A stretch of 23,667 nucleotides of DNA from Botryllus schlosseri (lineage: Eukaryota; Chordata; Ascidiacea; Stolidobranchia; Styelidae). The position numbers and the translations under genes are program-made. Below, piece by piece: positions 1 through 10,197 of the stretch; the first letter of the stretch is position 1; each line of letters starts with the position of its first letter. The stretch covers positions 1-23,667 of the forward strand of contig ATSW01013476.1 in NCBI GenBank assembly GCA_000444245.1, read 5' to 3'. The notes beneath the pieces were generated by a model. The model worked only from the letters and a program-made list of their open reading frames with translations. It searched no databases and was not told the DNA's origin.

Positions 1-981
1 GGCGACCAGTATCACTTGCGAATTAGATTTACCCGACTCGAAATCTTGGATTGCACGTTACGTTTACTGACCAAAGACAGTAGCAGATATGGCGATGCCG
101 ATATGACGACGCACTTATAAAATATATACGCACTGTCATCCTGATCTAAGGCACAAAATGAGCCGCCGTGGAAAATCGAAATACAAACAACGCCATAGCT
201 ATCCACGTGCTTGATTGGTAAGTTGCTTTGTAGTACCGGTGATAAAATATAGGCGTGTATAGCGCAACGTTATATTTTCCCGCCGAATACTTTGAGAATT
301 GAGAAATCAATCAGTGTTTAGATTTTCAGTCCAACAGTTACATTCAATGAATATCAGTTATTATAAATTCTAAGCTCTTTACGATGAATTGCGGTATCAA
401 TGGCAAAGCTTGGCCCGTATGTGCCTTACCTCTCGTTTTGGGCTTTATTGTCGAATAATAAAGATGCAAATCGCCTAAATTTGGGAGGAAAATGTTGAAA
501 ATTCAGTCAGTCATGAACATCGATAGAAAATACTAACTGTAATTGAAGGTTTCAAAATTTTCGTTCACTCATCCTGGCGATAGGTGACAAACTGCCTCAC
601 TTGCCTCCCCTGACCCCACGTCACTGATGTATCACTGCGAACATTAGGTATATACTGCTGTGGTGATCATGTTTTGCTCCACTTACGCATGTGATCATTG
701 GTTCTCGCATTTAAAAGGAGGATCACGACGAAGCTACGTTCTCGTAACTCAAGTTTCGCATGCTCGAATAAGGTTACCAGAATGATAAGTACGAGTTTTT
801 ACCGAGAAAATTAGCCGCACACGACGAATCCCATGTAGTAAGTCTGTATAAGTGCTACCATCATGCCCCATATTTTCAATTTTGACGAAACAGCTGATTG
901 GCATGTATGGCTCTTTGAGAGTTTAAATGGAAAAAATTGGGCCGATATGGCTCTTCGAATGAAAAAGGTTCCCGACCGCTG
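1..981 (-). mobile_element. Non-autonomous hAT element, family 1 copy C (cut by the window edge)
   Basis: On the minus strand the element starts at 981 with CAGCGGTCGGGAACC followed by a TTTTTC run and two AGAGCCAT blocks, the same head as copy B at 19938. Homology to B continues in order: the block 816-835 is an exact 20-base match to 20063-20082, the ACGTCACTGA block lies near 610, the ATCGATA block near 520, and GTCGGGTA near 30. C holds about 150 bases (roughly 41-190) that B lacks. Copy A shares the CCAAGATTTCGA word from that segment, so B probably carries a deletion. The other end lies outside the window. No transposase reading remains. The flank at 982-989 (ATATAGAT) would be the target duplication. 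hAT assignment rests on the CAG-type TIR, as its partner end is not seen. Confidence 0.8.
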
Positions 982-1173
982 ATATAGATGGATGCAAGAC
1001 AATAGAGAAGGGGATTGAGGCAATGGCTAACACGTAGGATGCCATGAGCTGTCAAGCAAAAGGCCATGGACACGTCTCGAGGAATGAGAAATTAAATAAT
1101 TCACCTCCAAAACTAACCAAGTATACTCGATCATGTGAGCGATGACTAAGGCAAGAACTATATGTAAATAGAT
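982..1173 (-). pseudogene. Rhodopsin-family GPCR fragment, TM6-TM7
   Basis: Minus-strand reading. About 1092-982 gives a hydrophobic stretch ending in SHCLNPLLYCLAS, which carries the NPxxY motif of class A GPCR helix 7. The spacing, with an Asp-containing loop followed by a helix with HxCLNPxxY, is like chemokine/peptide receptors. About 1173-1085 in another frame gives VLALVIAHM...LVLEVNYLI, which fits helix 6 although the usual CWxP is not kept. Helices 6 and 7 are one frame apart, so one frameshift lies near 1085-1095. The reading stops exactly where hAT copy C begins, so the insertion splits the receptor just after helix 7. No DRY motif or helices 1-5 were found in 1174-2690. It could be a decayed gene or a 3' exon. 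Helix 7 is the solid part; helix 6 is inference. Confidence 0.5.
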
Positions 1174-2690
1174 CTATTGATTGATTCAATTTCGTTTAAA
1201 TTTGAGGTCTTACCCCATTTGACGGACGCCTACGCGAGACCGGCGCCTACGCGAGATCACCATTTCAGCCCTTTGCAGACATAGCGGGTTTGGGGTGTGG
1301 TATTTGACTTGATTTATGGGTCATCGCTTTGCTGTTTGGCGTTTTGCGCGGTCTCGCCAGGCCGTCCGTGTAAAGGGAAAGTACCAAATTTGATGGCTCT
1401 GCAGGAGCTGACAATGAAATGCTGTCACGTATATTTCAAAGCTAAATAACGTAAATATGTATGGAAGGTCGATAGAATGGCGAAAAAATAGACGAAACAA
1501 GCAGACACCCTTCAAATCTTTAACTGTTGGGTTATAAAACGGAACCTTTCGAGTATTGCATACCCTAATATTTCTAAGAAATTATAGATGCGACTTTCCA
1601 ATGCAACTTCTGTTAAAATTATGGGCAACTTTTTCACGATTTTAGTACAAACTTGCCTTAGTGATGACGATGGCTGCTAATTGAAGCAGGGCTTGTTTCT
1701 CTGTTTTTCGCGTGGAACATCACGAATACATCGTGTACGATTAGCGATGCAGAATAGATACAATTAGCACACAATAAAATACTAGGATTAGAATTGAAGG
1801 AATGAATATACTGATTTTTGAGATACCATTGCCGCAATTACTAGCATACTGCCAGAATTTTTCATGACACCACAGTAACATCTGTCACCGATTTTTTATG
1901 ACACAAAGTAAATCCGACAGCTCTTCGTGCTCAACTCCGCAGTTGATCCGCCGATTCTTGTAATGCTCCGTAATCGAATGAGACTCAGCAGAGAAACGTG
2001 ATGAGCAGTATCCTACTAAGGATGTCACAACTACCATTACGAAAGCAATAGCTATTGGCCGCTGAAATAAGATCGGAAAGGCAGAGTTCGATCAATAGTA
2101 CAGTAAAGAAGGTCGACATCATACGCAGGAATATTACGATCATAAATGCCTTTGAATAATGTATTCAAATTATTCATATTGAAATGAATCCGACTATTTT
2201 CGGCTGACACTCGTCAGGGGTAATGGTCAGCAACTATAGTAGAGTGTTAGCCTACTGTCGGCATTTCATGCTAATTTAAGAGGGTTCAATAAGTTAGGAG
2301 CCATATTTGTATTCGCTAGATGGCGTATGCTTGACGACTTTACTTGGTCTGGTCGAAGGGAGCTTGCGGGATATAGCTGTCGTGGGGTTTAGTGTTTATC
2401 AATAGTAATCGGCCCACCGGACGTTACACACTGTATCTATCGATCTTGTTGGGTCTTCAACTGTCTTGTTTCGTTCTATTACCGCATTGTCTTAAAATTT
2501 GGATACAAGGAACATCGATCAATTGGCACTTTCACGCAATATACTGATAATAGGCCTACTTCAGGATTTTCATAGTTTTCCGATAGGAACGAACCGAATT
2601 AGGTAACATTGAAAACAAGACTTATATGACTATTGACTACACTTTAAAATTGATAACAATTATGTCATGAAAACTAATGCGTCGAAACTA
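1174..2690. other. About 1.5 kb with no recognised gene
   Basis: No coding or repeat family is recognised. A minus-strand reading at 1321-1515 ends in a basic RDRAKRQTAKR stretch that resembles a GPCR third loop, but the rest does not look like helices 3-5, so I do not call it. A short direct duplication of CGCCTACGCGAGA lies at about 1226-1256. Confidence 0.4.
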
Positions 2691-2853
2691 ATGTTTTATT
2701 CATCATCAAATTTCGCGTTCAGACTAATCTAATTTTGGTTGGCCTTGCAATTTTACCTGACGTTATATCTAATTTCGAGAATAACCTCGTAGGCCACACA
2801 AAACCTTGTTGTGGGCCACATTTGGCCTGTGGGGCACGGTTTGGCCGCCCCTG
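2690..2853 (+). mobile_element. Orphan right end of a hAT-like element
   Basis: The stretch ends in GGTTTGGCCGCCCCTG at 2853, the reverse complement of a CAGGGGCGGCCAAACC-type hAT TIR. It is preceded by GTGGGCCACA and TTTGGCCTGTGG repeats typical of Charlie-like subterminal DNA. The base after the end would begin a target copy ATCTGTAT. No matching left TIR or ATCTGTAT was found upstream, so the left end is lost or diverged. The start at 2690 is a guess. Confidence 0.5.
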
Positions 2854-2957
2854 ATCTGTATCGTTATTAATAACAGTGATTGATGGTACATAAAATTTTT
2901 ATTATAGTTGTTGTTGTTACTATTAATAATTCAAACATACCTTTTATGATGAAGAAG

Positions 2958-3148
2958 TTGGAGTCGGAGTCGAAGTCAGGGTCATTTTCTCAAACTCCGA
3001 CTCCGACTCCAGTCAGTGTTTTTTCCACGACTCCAACTCCGACTCCGACTCCAGCCGCTTCAGTTTTCACGACTCCAACTCCATCAAGCGAAAATAGCCA
3101 ACCTCCGACTCCGATTCCACCGACACCGACTCCGACTCCACAGCCCTG
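2958..3148. repeat. (GACTCC)n palindromic repeat, probable hAT MITE
   Basis: The left arm at 2960-2977 reads GGAGTCGGAGTCGAAGTC, and the right two thirds are degenerate GACTCC/ACTCCG hexamers, so the ends can pair. The right end at 3148 reads, on the minus strand, CAGGGCTGTGGAGTCGG, a CAG-type hAT-like TIR. The left terminus has no clear CAGGGC copy and no target duplication was found. A plus-strand reading rich in Thr-Pro repeats (2880-3170) is only the hexamer translated and is not a gene. Confidence 0.5.
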
Positions 3149-3919
3149 GTTACCATACATCCTTTCTTAAGGGGATTTGTCCTCTTTTTTAATAAATTGA
3201 AAGTGTCCGCGGATGACGCTTAAATAACCATTTTTTGGGGGGAATTTGTTCTCTTTTTGTAGAAATAAGTAATAAAAATGCCATCAAAAATTCGATCTCG
3301 ACGCAGCGAACCTCAGGGTTTCGTAAAACATCGGCTGAAACGGAAGTCAATTCGAAGTGAATAGTTTTTTAGTCTACACCACAGACGTACCGGTATCGTA
3401 AAAAATCAGGTAGGCTAATTCGGAAGTTGGGTCAGAGAGATGACCTTTTGTTTTCATCCAACAGAGGTAATGCTGGTCGAAAACTTTCGAAGTTAACCAT
3501 TTTCTTTCCCGGTATCACAGCTGTCACAGTTTACTCTTTTTGGGATCTCAAAATATGGTAACCCTATGGTATATCAACAATCGCGTCACAAAATATGACG
3601 TCACCAGCATGAAATTTCGAATGAAAGAGTGTTCAATGTATCACTTTTTGATGGTACAAATGATCCTTTTGTTGACACAGCCTTGGCTGGTACATTTTGA
3701 TAAAGTCGACTCCAAGGCACACAAATGAAAGTGTGAACGCCCCCTCCCAACGACGCGAAATATGTCGTCCCGATAACTTTTGCACAAGCGAGATTATCCA
3801 AAAGCTATTTGCCAATGGCAGAATTTATAACCTTTAATTGCTCAGCATCAAACTTGAGGGGATGATTCGAGGATGAGCTTTTCACTGAGCGTGATGCACG
3901 TGTTCTAATTAATCTAGGG
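3149..3919. other. About 770 bases with no recognised gene
   Basis: Open readings here overlap each other on both strands and match nothing I know. An approximate direct repeat, GGGG-ATTTGT-YCTCTTTTT, occurs near 3172 and again near 3238. Confidence 0.4.
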
Positions 3920-3934
3920 CAGGGGTCACCAACC
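3920..3934 (+). repeat. Left TIR of the hAT transposon
   Basis: CAGGGGTCACCAACC, identical to the inverted right end. It is preceded by the target copy ATCTAGGG (3912-3919). Confidence 0.95.
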
Positions 3935-4600
3935 CGGTGCCCGCGGGCACCAGGTAGCCCGCGAGGACCAGATGTGGTGCCCGCGAGCCTGTTCTGAAAA
4001 TAGATCGAATAGCAGCATTTGCCAATATTCGTCAGATTATCACCAGCGAGCTTTTAAATAGATAAATTGAGTGATTTAGCTATTGTTGTTTAAATCACAC
4101 TATAACATGTGACTTGGAAATGACAATACATATATATAAACACTTAAAATGATGATAGCCAATATCCCCAATTACAACTAGTAATATACCAACATGTAGC
4201 CTAATCGAATCACAAGATATCGAAGACTGAGCACTGAGCACTACCTATACAGGCGACATATGGCGGAATGCTATCCACGGTCTTCTTGAAATGTCGGTGG
4301 TGAAGCTGGACAGTGGACATCCAGTACAATGACACAATAAGCAAATGGCATTACTATTCGGTAGCAGATAGCCGTGTTTCTCATTTTCTGTAATAGTTGT
4401 CACTGCCCGGTATAATGCTCGACAAGTGGATTCGCTTGGCAATCAAATCCTTTCGAGACTCTTTGGCAACATATACCTACCAAGGTCATTCTGACTTAAC
4501 AATGCCCCAATCCCGAAGCCGGCGCTCGCAACGCTGACAAAGCCGGCACAGCTCGTGTGATAAGGCCTTTACAAACAAGCTAACGTTAGCGATCGCAGAA

Positions 4601-6445
4601 ATGTCAGGAAAAAGAATGAAAACATATCATTTTCAAGACGGATGGGAGGTGGATTTTTTTTTACTACTGTGAAAGGATCATGCGTATGTTTGATTAACGG
4701 GGCAAATGTGGCAACAGCAAAACGTCACAATGTGGAGAGACATTTCACCACGTGCCATACAGGCTACGATGCTAACTACCTACCTGGCAGCACACTACGC
4801 GCAGAAAAAGCCCGCGAGTTAAAGGCAGCTTTGTGCAAACAGCAGTCTTTTTTCACTAGACCAGTTAAAAACTCCCAAAAAACGACCGAAGCCTCCTTTA
4901 GAGCTACGCAACACTTGATGAAGACGAAGAAAGCATTTACAGACGGGGAAGTTCTCAAAGAAACAATGACGATAATTGTTAAAACTGTGCTCGAAGACAA
5001 GAAGTATGGACCCGATGTAATCTCCATTCTCTCCGATGTCCAGCTGGGGGCAACTACAATGGCGAGGAGAGTGTCGGTGATGTCTGCGAACTTGGCCGAC
5101 CAACTGGACGGTGATCTGGCGAGGTGCCGGTGGTTCAGCATACAGTGTGACGAATCGGTGGACAGCAGCAGTACGGCGCAGTTGATGGTCTTTATCCGGA
5201 TGGTGTTTGAGGATTTCTCCACAAAAGAAGATCTTTTAACACTACTGCCCCTGAAGACAACTACGAAGGGAGTTGATATTTATAACGCATTGAAGGATTT
5301 TTTGATGAAAAAAGGTGCCGCTAGAGAAGCTGGTATCTGTGACTACGGATGGGGCACCTGCTATGATCGGCCGGCACACAGGATTCGTTAGTCTCTGTAA
5401 AGCTGACGCGGAGTTCCCAAGCTTTCTGCAGTACCACTGCATCATACACCAGCAGGCCTTATGTGCAAAGGTAATCTGCCTTCAGCACGTAATGACTCCC
5501 GTAGTAAAGATCATAAACAGCATCCACGCTAGAGCTAAACAGCACAGAACATTTAAGAAACTTTTGGAGGAACTGTCAGCTGAATATGGTGACCTGCTAC
5601 TGCACACAGAAATCCGATGGCTCAGCAGGGGGCGAATTTTGCAACGTTTTTTGTCGCTTTTGGATGAGATCAAAGAGTTTATGCAGTGCAGAGGCGAGGA
5701 CACCGCACTGTTGGAGGACACTGAGTGGATACTTGACCTTGCATTTTTAACGGACATTACTGGTAAACTTAACAGTTTGAACTTTGAGCTGCAAGGTAGA
5801 GGTAAAACTGTTGCTGATATGATAAGTGCTTCGAATGCATTCAAAGCTAAGTTGAGCCTTTTCTCAGTGCATATACAGAAGAAAAAAGTGCTGCACTTTC
5901 CATCTTTGCAGATGGTGCTGAAAGACAATGCTTCTGCATCGGGGGCTTTTGACAAAGTTGCAGGAAATTACTGTCAGACCATAAATAGACTTGGTCAAGA
6001 GTTTGAGAACAGGTTTTCTGACCTGTATCAGCTTGAGCCATGTGTGTCGTTCCTTTCTAATCCTTTCATGAACGTGGACATATCATACATCGCTGAGCAG
6101 TTAAGTGCAACATTGAGCATGGATGCTGAACAGTTGGAGATTGAAATTGTTACACTGCAAAGTGACGTCCACCTCAAAGCCCACCAGGCTGCAGCAAACT
6201 TTTGGTGCCTTGTTGACACGGAAAAGTACAGTGGTGTATGCGCAGCAGCTATGAAGGTTGCAAGCATGTTTGGTTCAACTTATCGTTGTGAATCAGCCTT
6301 CTCGGACATGAACTTTATCAAAAACAAGCACAGAACACGCCTCACTGATGCACATCTGGAAGACTCACTCAGAGTAGCAGTTTCAAGTTACATACCAGAG
6401 TACAGCGCAATAGCTGATAACATGCAATGCCAGCCTTCCCACTGA
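4601..6445 (+). CDS. hAT transposase (ZBED/GTF2IRD2-like), two single-base frameshifts
   Basis: Cut-and-paste transposase, about 614 residues if read through. The ATG at 4601 starts MSGKRMKTYHFQDGWEVDFF, as in relatives. At the nine-T run 4654-4662 the frame moves from frame 2 to frame 1 (one T fewer than the family codes). At the six-A run 5308-5313 it returns to frame 2 (one A extra). Both shifts sit in homopolymers, so sequencing error is possible. A BED-like finger follows (CVCLI, then HNVERHFTTCH), but the second Cys of the family's CLIC is Asn here. RNase H-like residues: Asp in QCDES (5149-5151), Asp in TTDGAP (5348-5350), Glu in RCESAFS (6290-6292). The last leads the C-terminal hAT dimerisation block up to HLEDSLRVA. 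IRWLSRG lies near 5620. The stop at 6443-6445 is followed by AATAAA. The catalytic triad is intact, so function hinges on the two shifts. Confidence 0.93.
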
Positions 6446-6565
6446 CTGATATGAATAGAGATAACAAGATGTCCACTGTCCAGTCCAAAGTTGACTTGAT
6501 TTGAGTTGACTATTGCATTATTTATACAAATAGGTGCTATAGTGCTAAGTAATTCATAATTTTTT

Positions 6566-6571
6566 AATAAA
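6566..6571 (+). terminator. Poly(A) signal of the transposase gene
   Basis: Canonical AATAAA 121 bases after the transposase stop and inside the element. Confidence 0.6.
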
Positions 6572-6756
6572 TGCCATTGAAGAGCCAGTTGAAATGAGAT
6601 GTTTTGATTTTACAAGACTGTCTTGGAAATAAGTCTTACCGCAATGTGATTACTGCCCTATGAATATCGAAGTGGAAATTCAGGAGGGTAAACGGTGGGA
6701 GTAAATGGTGCCCGTTGCATCAATCAGTATCAAAAAGTAGCTCTCGGGTGCAAAAA

Positions 6757-6771
6757 GGTTGGTGACCCCTG
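6757..6771 (-). repeat. Right TIR of the hAT transposon
   Basis: GGTTGGTGACCCCTG, the exact reverse complement of the left end. It is followed by the target copy ATCTAGGG (6772-6779). Confidence 0.95.
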
Positions 6772-6779
6772 ATCTAGGG

Positions 6780-8199
6780 ACATGCTGTTTTATGAGTTCC
6801 TGCTAACGCTTTGACGTTCTTCCCATTATCCACAATCACAGTGGCACTTATATTCGTACACTATATTACTTTATGGAAGTGCAGGATGCACGTCTTTACG
6901 TGTTGTAGAGAGCATTTCCGTTGTCTTGAAAATCACGTTGGTCTTCACTGTTTCGTAACACTTACTGACCGCAGAAATCAATTGCTTTTCAAAGCGGGGG
7001 GCAATATGACAAATGCAAGGTTATTATCTGTATCACGACAGGAAATGCCTTCCCCGGAGAAGTTTCAACCACTTGGGACAGATTAGGAAAATTCGTCACT
7101 GATTCAGGTTTACCATAAATTGATATGAGTTTGCACACAGTTATTTTGATTGCAAATGTACATTCTGTGTTCCATGTTCCATGACGTACCACAGGAAGGA
7201 TAAAGTACAAGCGTGAAAAACGGTTGAATTTGAAGTAACACCGGTCAAGAATACTAACCGCTTGAGTGTGAGTTACTGAGCTTACTTCAGTAGTGTCTAG
7301 GCTACTCCAAGCAAGAATATATAAGTGCTTAATTGCAAACACGAATCCACCCAGCGACCGACTATGACTACATGTTGCATACCCGGGCCGTAAATACCCT
7401 GCATTTTTTCACACCAAATTCATGTCATGAATGACCTAAGGTTTCATATTGATTCCCAGACAATCGAGTTGTAGCAAAACTAAGTAACTCTGTCACGTCC
7501 CAATTTAAATTCATAGCAATCACAGCACGCGTTTATAAACGTTATATCTGTCACCCAATTACAGATTGTTTACCACACCGATAATGGTAGGGCGTAATAA
7601 ATGAGTTACCGTTGATTCAAAACCAATCGGAAGACTTCTAACAATGTATGGTAAAGTTCCAATCACAGTAAAAGATGGAGTAGGATCTAAATGTTGAGAA
7701 TCCTGGACTTTACAGTCCAATATCTCAGAAACAGATTTCAAGCAGACATATCTGGGGAAATCCAGACGCACGGCAGCCATGCTTCCCTGTATTGCGAGGT
7801 TTTCATATTATATAATACGACTCAGGAGGATGACGTTATATATCATATATAACTACAACCTGATTGTCAACACAGTACTGCGTTAATTTTGCGGTTTCTG
7901 AAGTATTGATGGTTCATAGTGTACTTTTTGATGTCGAATCCAAAACTGTTACCCTATATTTCGACTCTGATATTATATTTTTGTAGAATTTATAACGGCT
8001 GTCATTCCAAAAAACTCGAATTCAAATAAAATCACCATCTTGAAAAATTGAAAACAATAATGACCAAAGCTAGCATAACACTGGTCTACAAATTTCAACT
8101 TTTGTCAGGTTTGGGTTTTGACAACTGATTTTGGCTAATTTTGGGGCGCTGAATTCAAAAATGGGCTCAAATTTTCTCTATCACATCACGTTTTTGATA
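6780..8199. other. About 1.4 kb, mostly unrecognised
   Basis: No gene family is recognised. An unassigned minus-strand reading at 7559-7780 is described separately. An AT-rich palindromic stretch lies at 7805-7850. The block 8100-8180 (GGGGCGCTGAATTCAAAAATGG region) looks like repeat DNA, but I cannot name a family. Confidence 0.35.
7559..7780 (-). CDS. Unrecognised 73-residue reading, possible first exon
   Basis: It begins ATG GCT GCC at 7780 in a good start context (AAGCATGG). A TATATAAT-like word lies about 30 bases upstream on the minus strand. It encodes MAAVRLDFPRYVCLKSVSEI and onward to a stop. Codon use looks protein-like, but I recognise no domain. A possible splice donor ACG|GTAACT falls inside, so it could be an exon rather than a complete gene. 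It is neither in nor next to a recognised transposon. It may equally be chance; a transcript is needed. Confidence 0.2.
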   Translation of the reverse strand: MAAVRLDFPRYVCLKSVSEILDCKVQDSQHLDPTPSFTVIGTLPYIVRSLPIGFESTVTHLLRPTIIGVVNNL

Positions 8200-8564
8200 T
8201 ATTGTCGCGATGTCTGCTTTTCTCTTTGATCAATCAAGGTATCGTGAAATCCAAGATTTCGACTCGCGCGATGACGTTTACATGGTATTCGTGAGAGATG
8301 TTTGTCGCCGGCGCGGCAGCAACATAAATTCGAGGATTTTGAAAAGGGGGACACGATCCCTTGACCAATGATACTCACTGTTTTGACCTCTAGATGATAT
8401 GTTTATGCTGCCACGAAAATAATTATCTGGCCGCTATGATAATTTACTAACAAGTTGCTGCAATATTGCTAAATTTATTGCGAAATGAAAATTTTGTCTA
8501 AGAGCCATTTCTTATACCCAAAAGAGCCATATATGGCTCACGAGCCATAGGTTCTCGACCACTG
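8200..8564 (+). mobile_element. Non-autonomous hAT element, family 1 copy A (right part)
   Basis: The right end 8550-8564 reads GGTTCTCGACCACTG after an AGAGCCATATATGGCTC block, matching copy B's right end. Further shared words are GTTTATGCTGCCACGA (8401; also 20719), CTTATACCCAAAAGAG, and TCGCCGGC near 8306 (20621 in B). It also keeps the CCAAGATTTCGA segment present in copy C but absent from B. Homology fades left of about 8200 and no left TIR is visible, so the copy is truncated. Confidence 0.7.
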
Positions 8565-8963
8565 GTGGAATATATGCTGCATCCTTCAGCTTCCAGTTGT
8601 ATGTTTCAGACAGTCAATCGTGCAATTTTGATGGGCGGTAAAACCGATTTGATATCTTAGTCCTCGTGGTCCCGTCGTTACATGCAATATGGTGCAATGT
8701 ATGCACAATATCAGGTCGGGACTGGATAAGTGTCCGTAAATTGATCTCGCGGAAACTGTACGCACGTATAATCGCTACTGTGGCGAAAGTATCCCTTCAT
8801 TTCAAGTGAGCAATGTAAGCAAAGTTTTGAAAACATAGCGTGAGCGTGCTTCCGTTTGGCGATATAAACGCAACATGGAAATGAGTATCTAGTTTCGAGT
8901 ACGTTTCCTAACACCAAGACATAACTATAGCGAAATCAAACGCCTATTACTGTATTACATGTT
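8565..8963. other. About 400 bases with no recognised feature
   Basis: No gene, repeat family or element end seen. Confidence 0.4.
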
Positions 8964-10197
8964 CAGAGGTGGTCAGTAACGATGTGCTTCTACTTATTCG
9001 AAGTAGGCCTACTCATGTGGTTTTCCTCTACTTCTGGTACCTACTCATGTATATATCTGATTTTCACTACACTTCTACTTCTACTTCGTAATATGTTGTT
9101 ATCTACTTACTTACTTTTCGCTATTTTCAGTTTATCTAGTAGAAGTAATGTAACCCTCCAAATAGAGAGAGAAACTGGGGAATTCTCGGGCTGTTTTCAC
9201 GGAGTTCTAACTTTCAGTTTAAAAAAAATTTAAGTCCAATCCAGAATTTCCGTCGCGATTCACACAAAGTAGATATGGAGTTATAAATATGCTTTTACGA
9301 AAGGGAATATTATTTAGGTAGCCAGTTGCGTGGTTCCATTCGCACCTCATTGTCGCCACATATTTCATCACAGTAAATATGGCCCATCATAACGTTTGAA
9401 GCTATCGTTTCGCAATCCAGCATTTACCCATCATATCGAAATCTAGCAGCAGGGCTTCGACTGTTTTGAGCGTTCGACATGTTTTAGCAGACCACCGTTA
9501 AAATTTTCTCGACAAAAGACATGAGATCCCTTTCCGCTTTTCTGAAGTAGTATTGGTATTTCTAATTAGTTTCAGTTCTTTTGTCTGGAGAACATACATG
9601 TTGAAGTTTAACAGAAAGTGTAGCATCACCCTCGATTTTCCGAAGATACAATTTCACTATATGGCATTTTTACGTTACGCCACATTTTTTATCATCGTAT
9701 ATGAATCGCGTAAAATGTTAGCATCGTATCCCTACAACTTTTCCGGATTGCTCTTCGACTAAACTAAAGGCCGTAATATGGGCGAGGGAACAGGCCATGG
9801 CATTTTCTAAAACGGGATGTTTGAGTAAACAAAACATTAGTATCTCATTTCGATAGCAAAACTATCATTTTCATCTCATGATGCGATCGAGTGCTCATGC
9901 TGTCGGAAATTTATACTTTATCGGATGCATCAATGTGCAATTGAGCATTGTGCATGAAGCTCTCAACACCTTCCGCATAGCTCAATTTGCAGCTTTTGAA
10001 GTCCATGTGAACGAATTATGACCGTTTTCAAAACTACTCGCCTACTTGAGTAGATATAAAGCCAGCAAATCCTACTTCTACTCCAAGTAGTTTTAGGTTG
10101 CTTTCAAAATTTCTACATCTACTTGTACTTGAGTCGATTTTTGCGTCGGTACTTCTACTTCTGCTTGAGGGCTTTCATGACTACTTTGCCACCGCTG
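8964..10197. mobile_element. hAT-like non-autonomous element with TACTTC-rich ends
   Basis: The left end CAGAGGTGGTCAGTAAC at 8964 pairs with the right end GACTACTTTGCCACCGCTG at 10197 (inverted: CAGCGGTGGCAAAGTAG). Both subterminal regions, 8985-9110 and 10030-10165, are built from short TACTTC/AGTAG words, as in the widespread hAT families with CAGAGGTGG ends. The would-be 8-bp target copies TACATGTT and TATTTCAT agree at only half the positions, so the insertion is old or a boundary is off. No transposase remnant is seen between the ends; open readings inside are unrecognised. Confidence 0.6.

Larger units (their letters stand above)
3920..6771 (+). mobile_element. Autonomous-type hAT transposon, 2852 bp, nearly intact
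   Basis: The left TIR 3920-3934 (CAGGGGTCACCAACC) and right TIR 6757-6771 (GGTTGGTGACCCCTG) are perfect 15-bp inverted copies. They are flanked by an exact 8-bp duplication ATCTAGGG at 3912-3919 and 6772-6779, the size hAT transposases make. Inside is one transposase gene on the plus strand (4601-6445) and a poly(A) signal at 6566. The left subterminal DNA has a perfect 16-bp palindrome at 3936-3951 and a second GGTGCCCGCGAG copy nearby, possible transposase-binding sites. Perfect ends, an exact duplication and an almost open gene argue for recent insertion. The transposase resembles those domesticated as ZBED5, FAM200, SCAND3 and the GTF2IRD2 tail. It is the only element in the window with a near-complete transposase. 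Confidence 0.95.

Noticed and set aside
1321-1515. GPCR helix 5 and third loop
   Set aside because: Only the basic tail resembles a loop; the rest lacks helix features and continuity with helix 6.
2210-2853. CAGGGGTAATGGTCAGC at about 2214 as left partner of the hAT end at 2853
   Set aside because: Beyond CAGGGG the sequence does not match the right TIR, and no target duplication is seen.
2916-3156. GTTACTAT and GTTACCAT as target copies around the GACTCC repeat
   Set aside because: The left copy lies about 40 bases outside any plausible element end.
2880-3170. Thr-Pro-rich 96-residue reading
   Set aside because: It is the GACTCC hexamer repeat translated; composition follows the repeat.
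4776-5222. 148-residue minus-strand reading
   Set aside because: Antisense shadow of the transposase; no family features.
5482-5955. 157-residue minus-strand reading
   Set aside because: Antisense shadow of the transposase.
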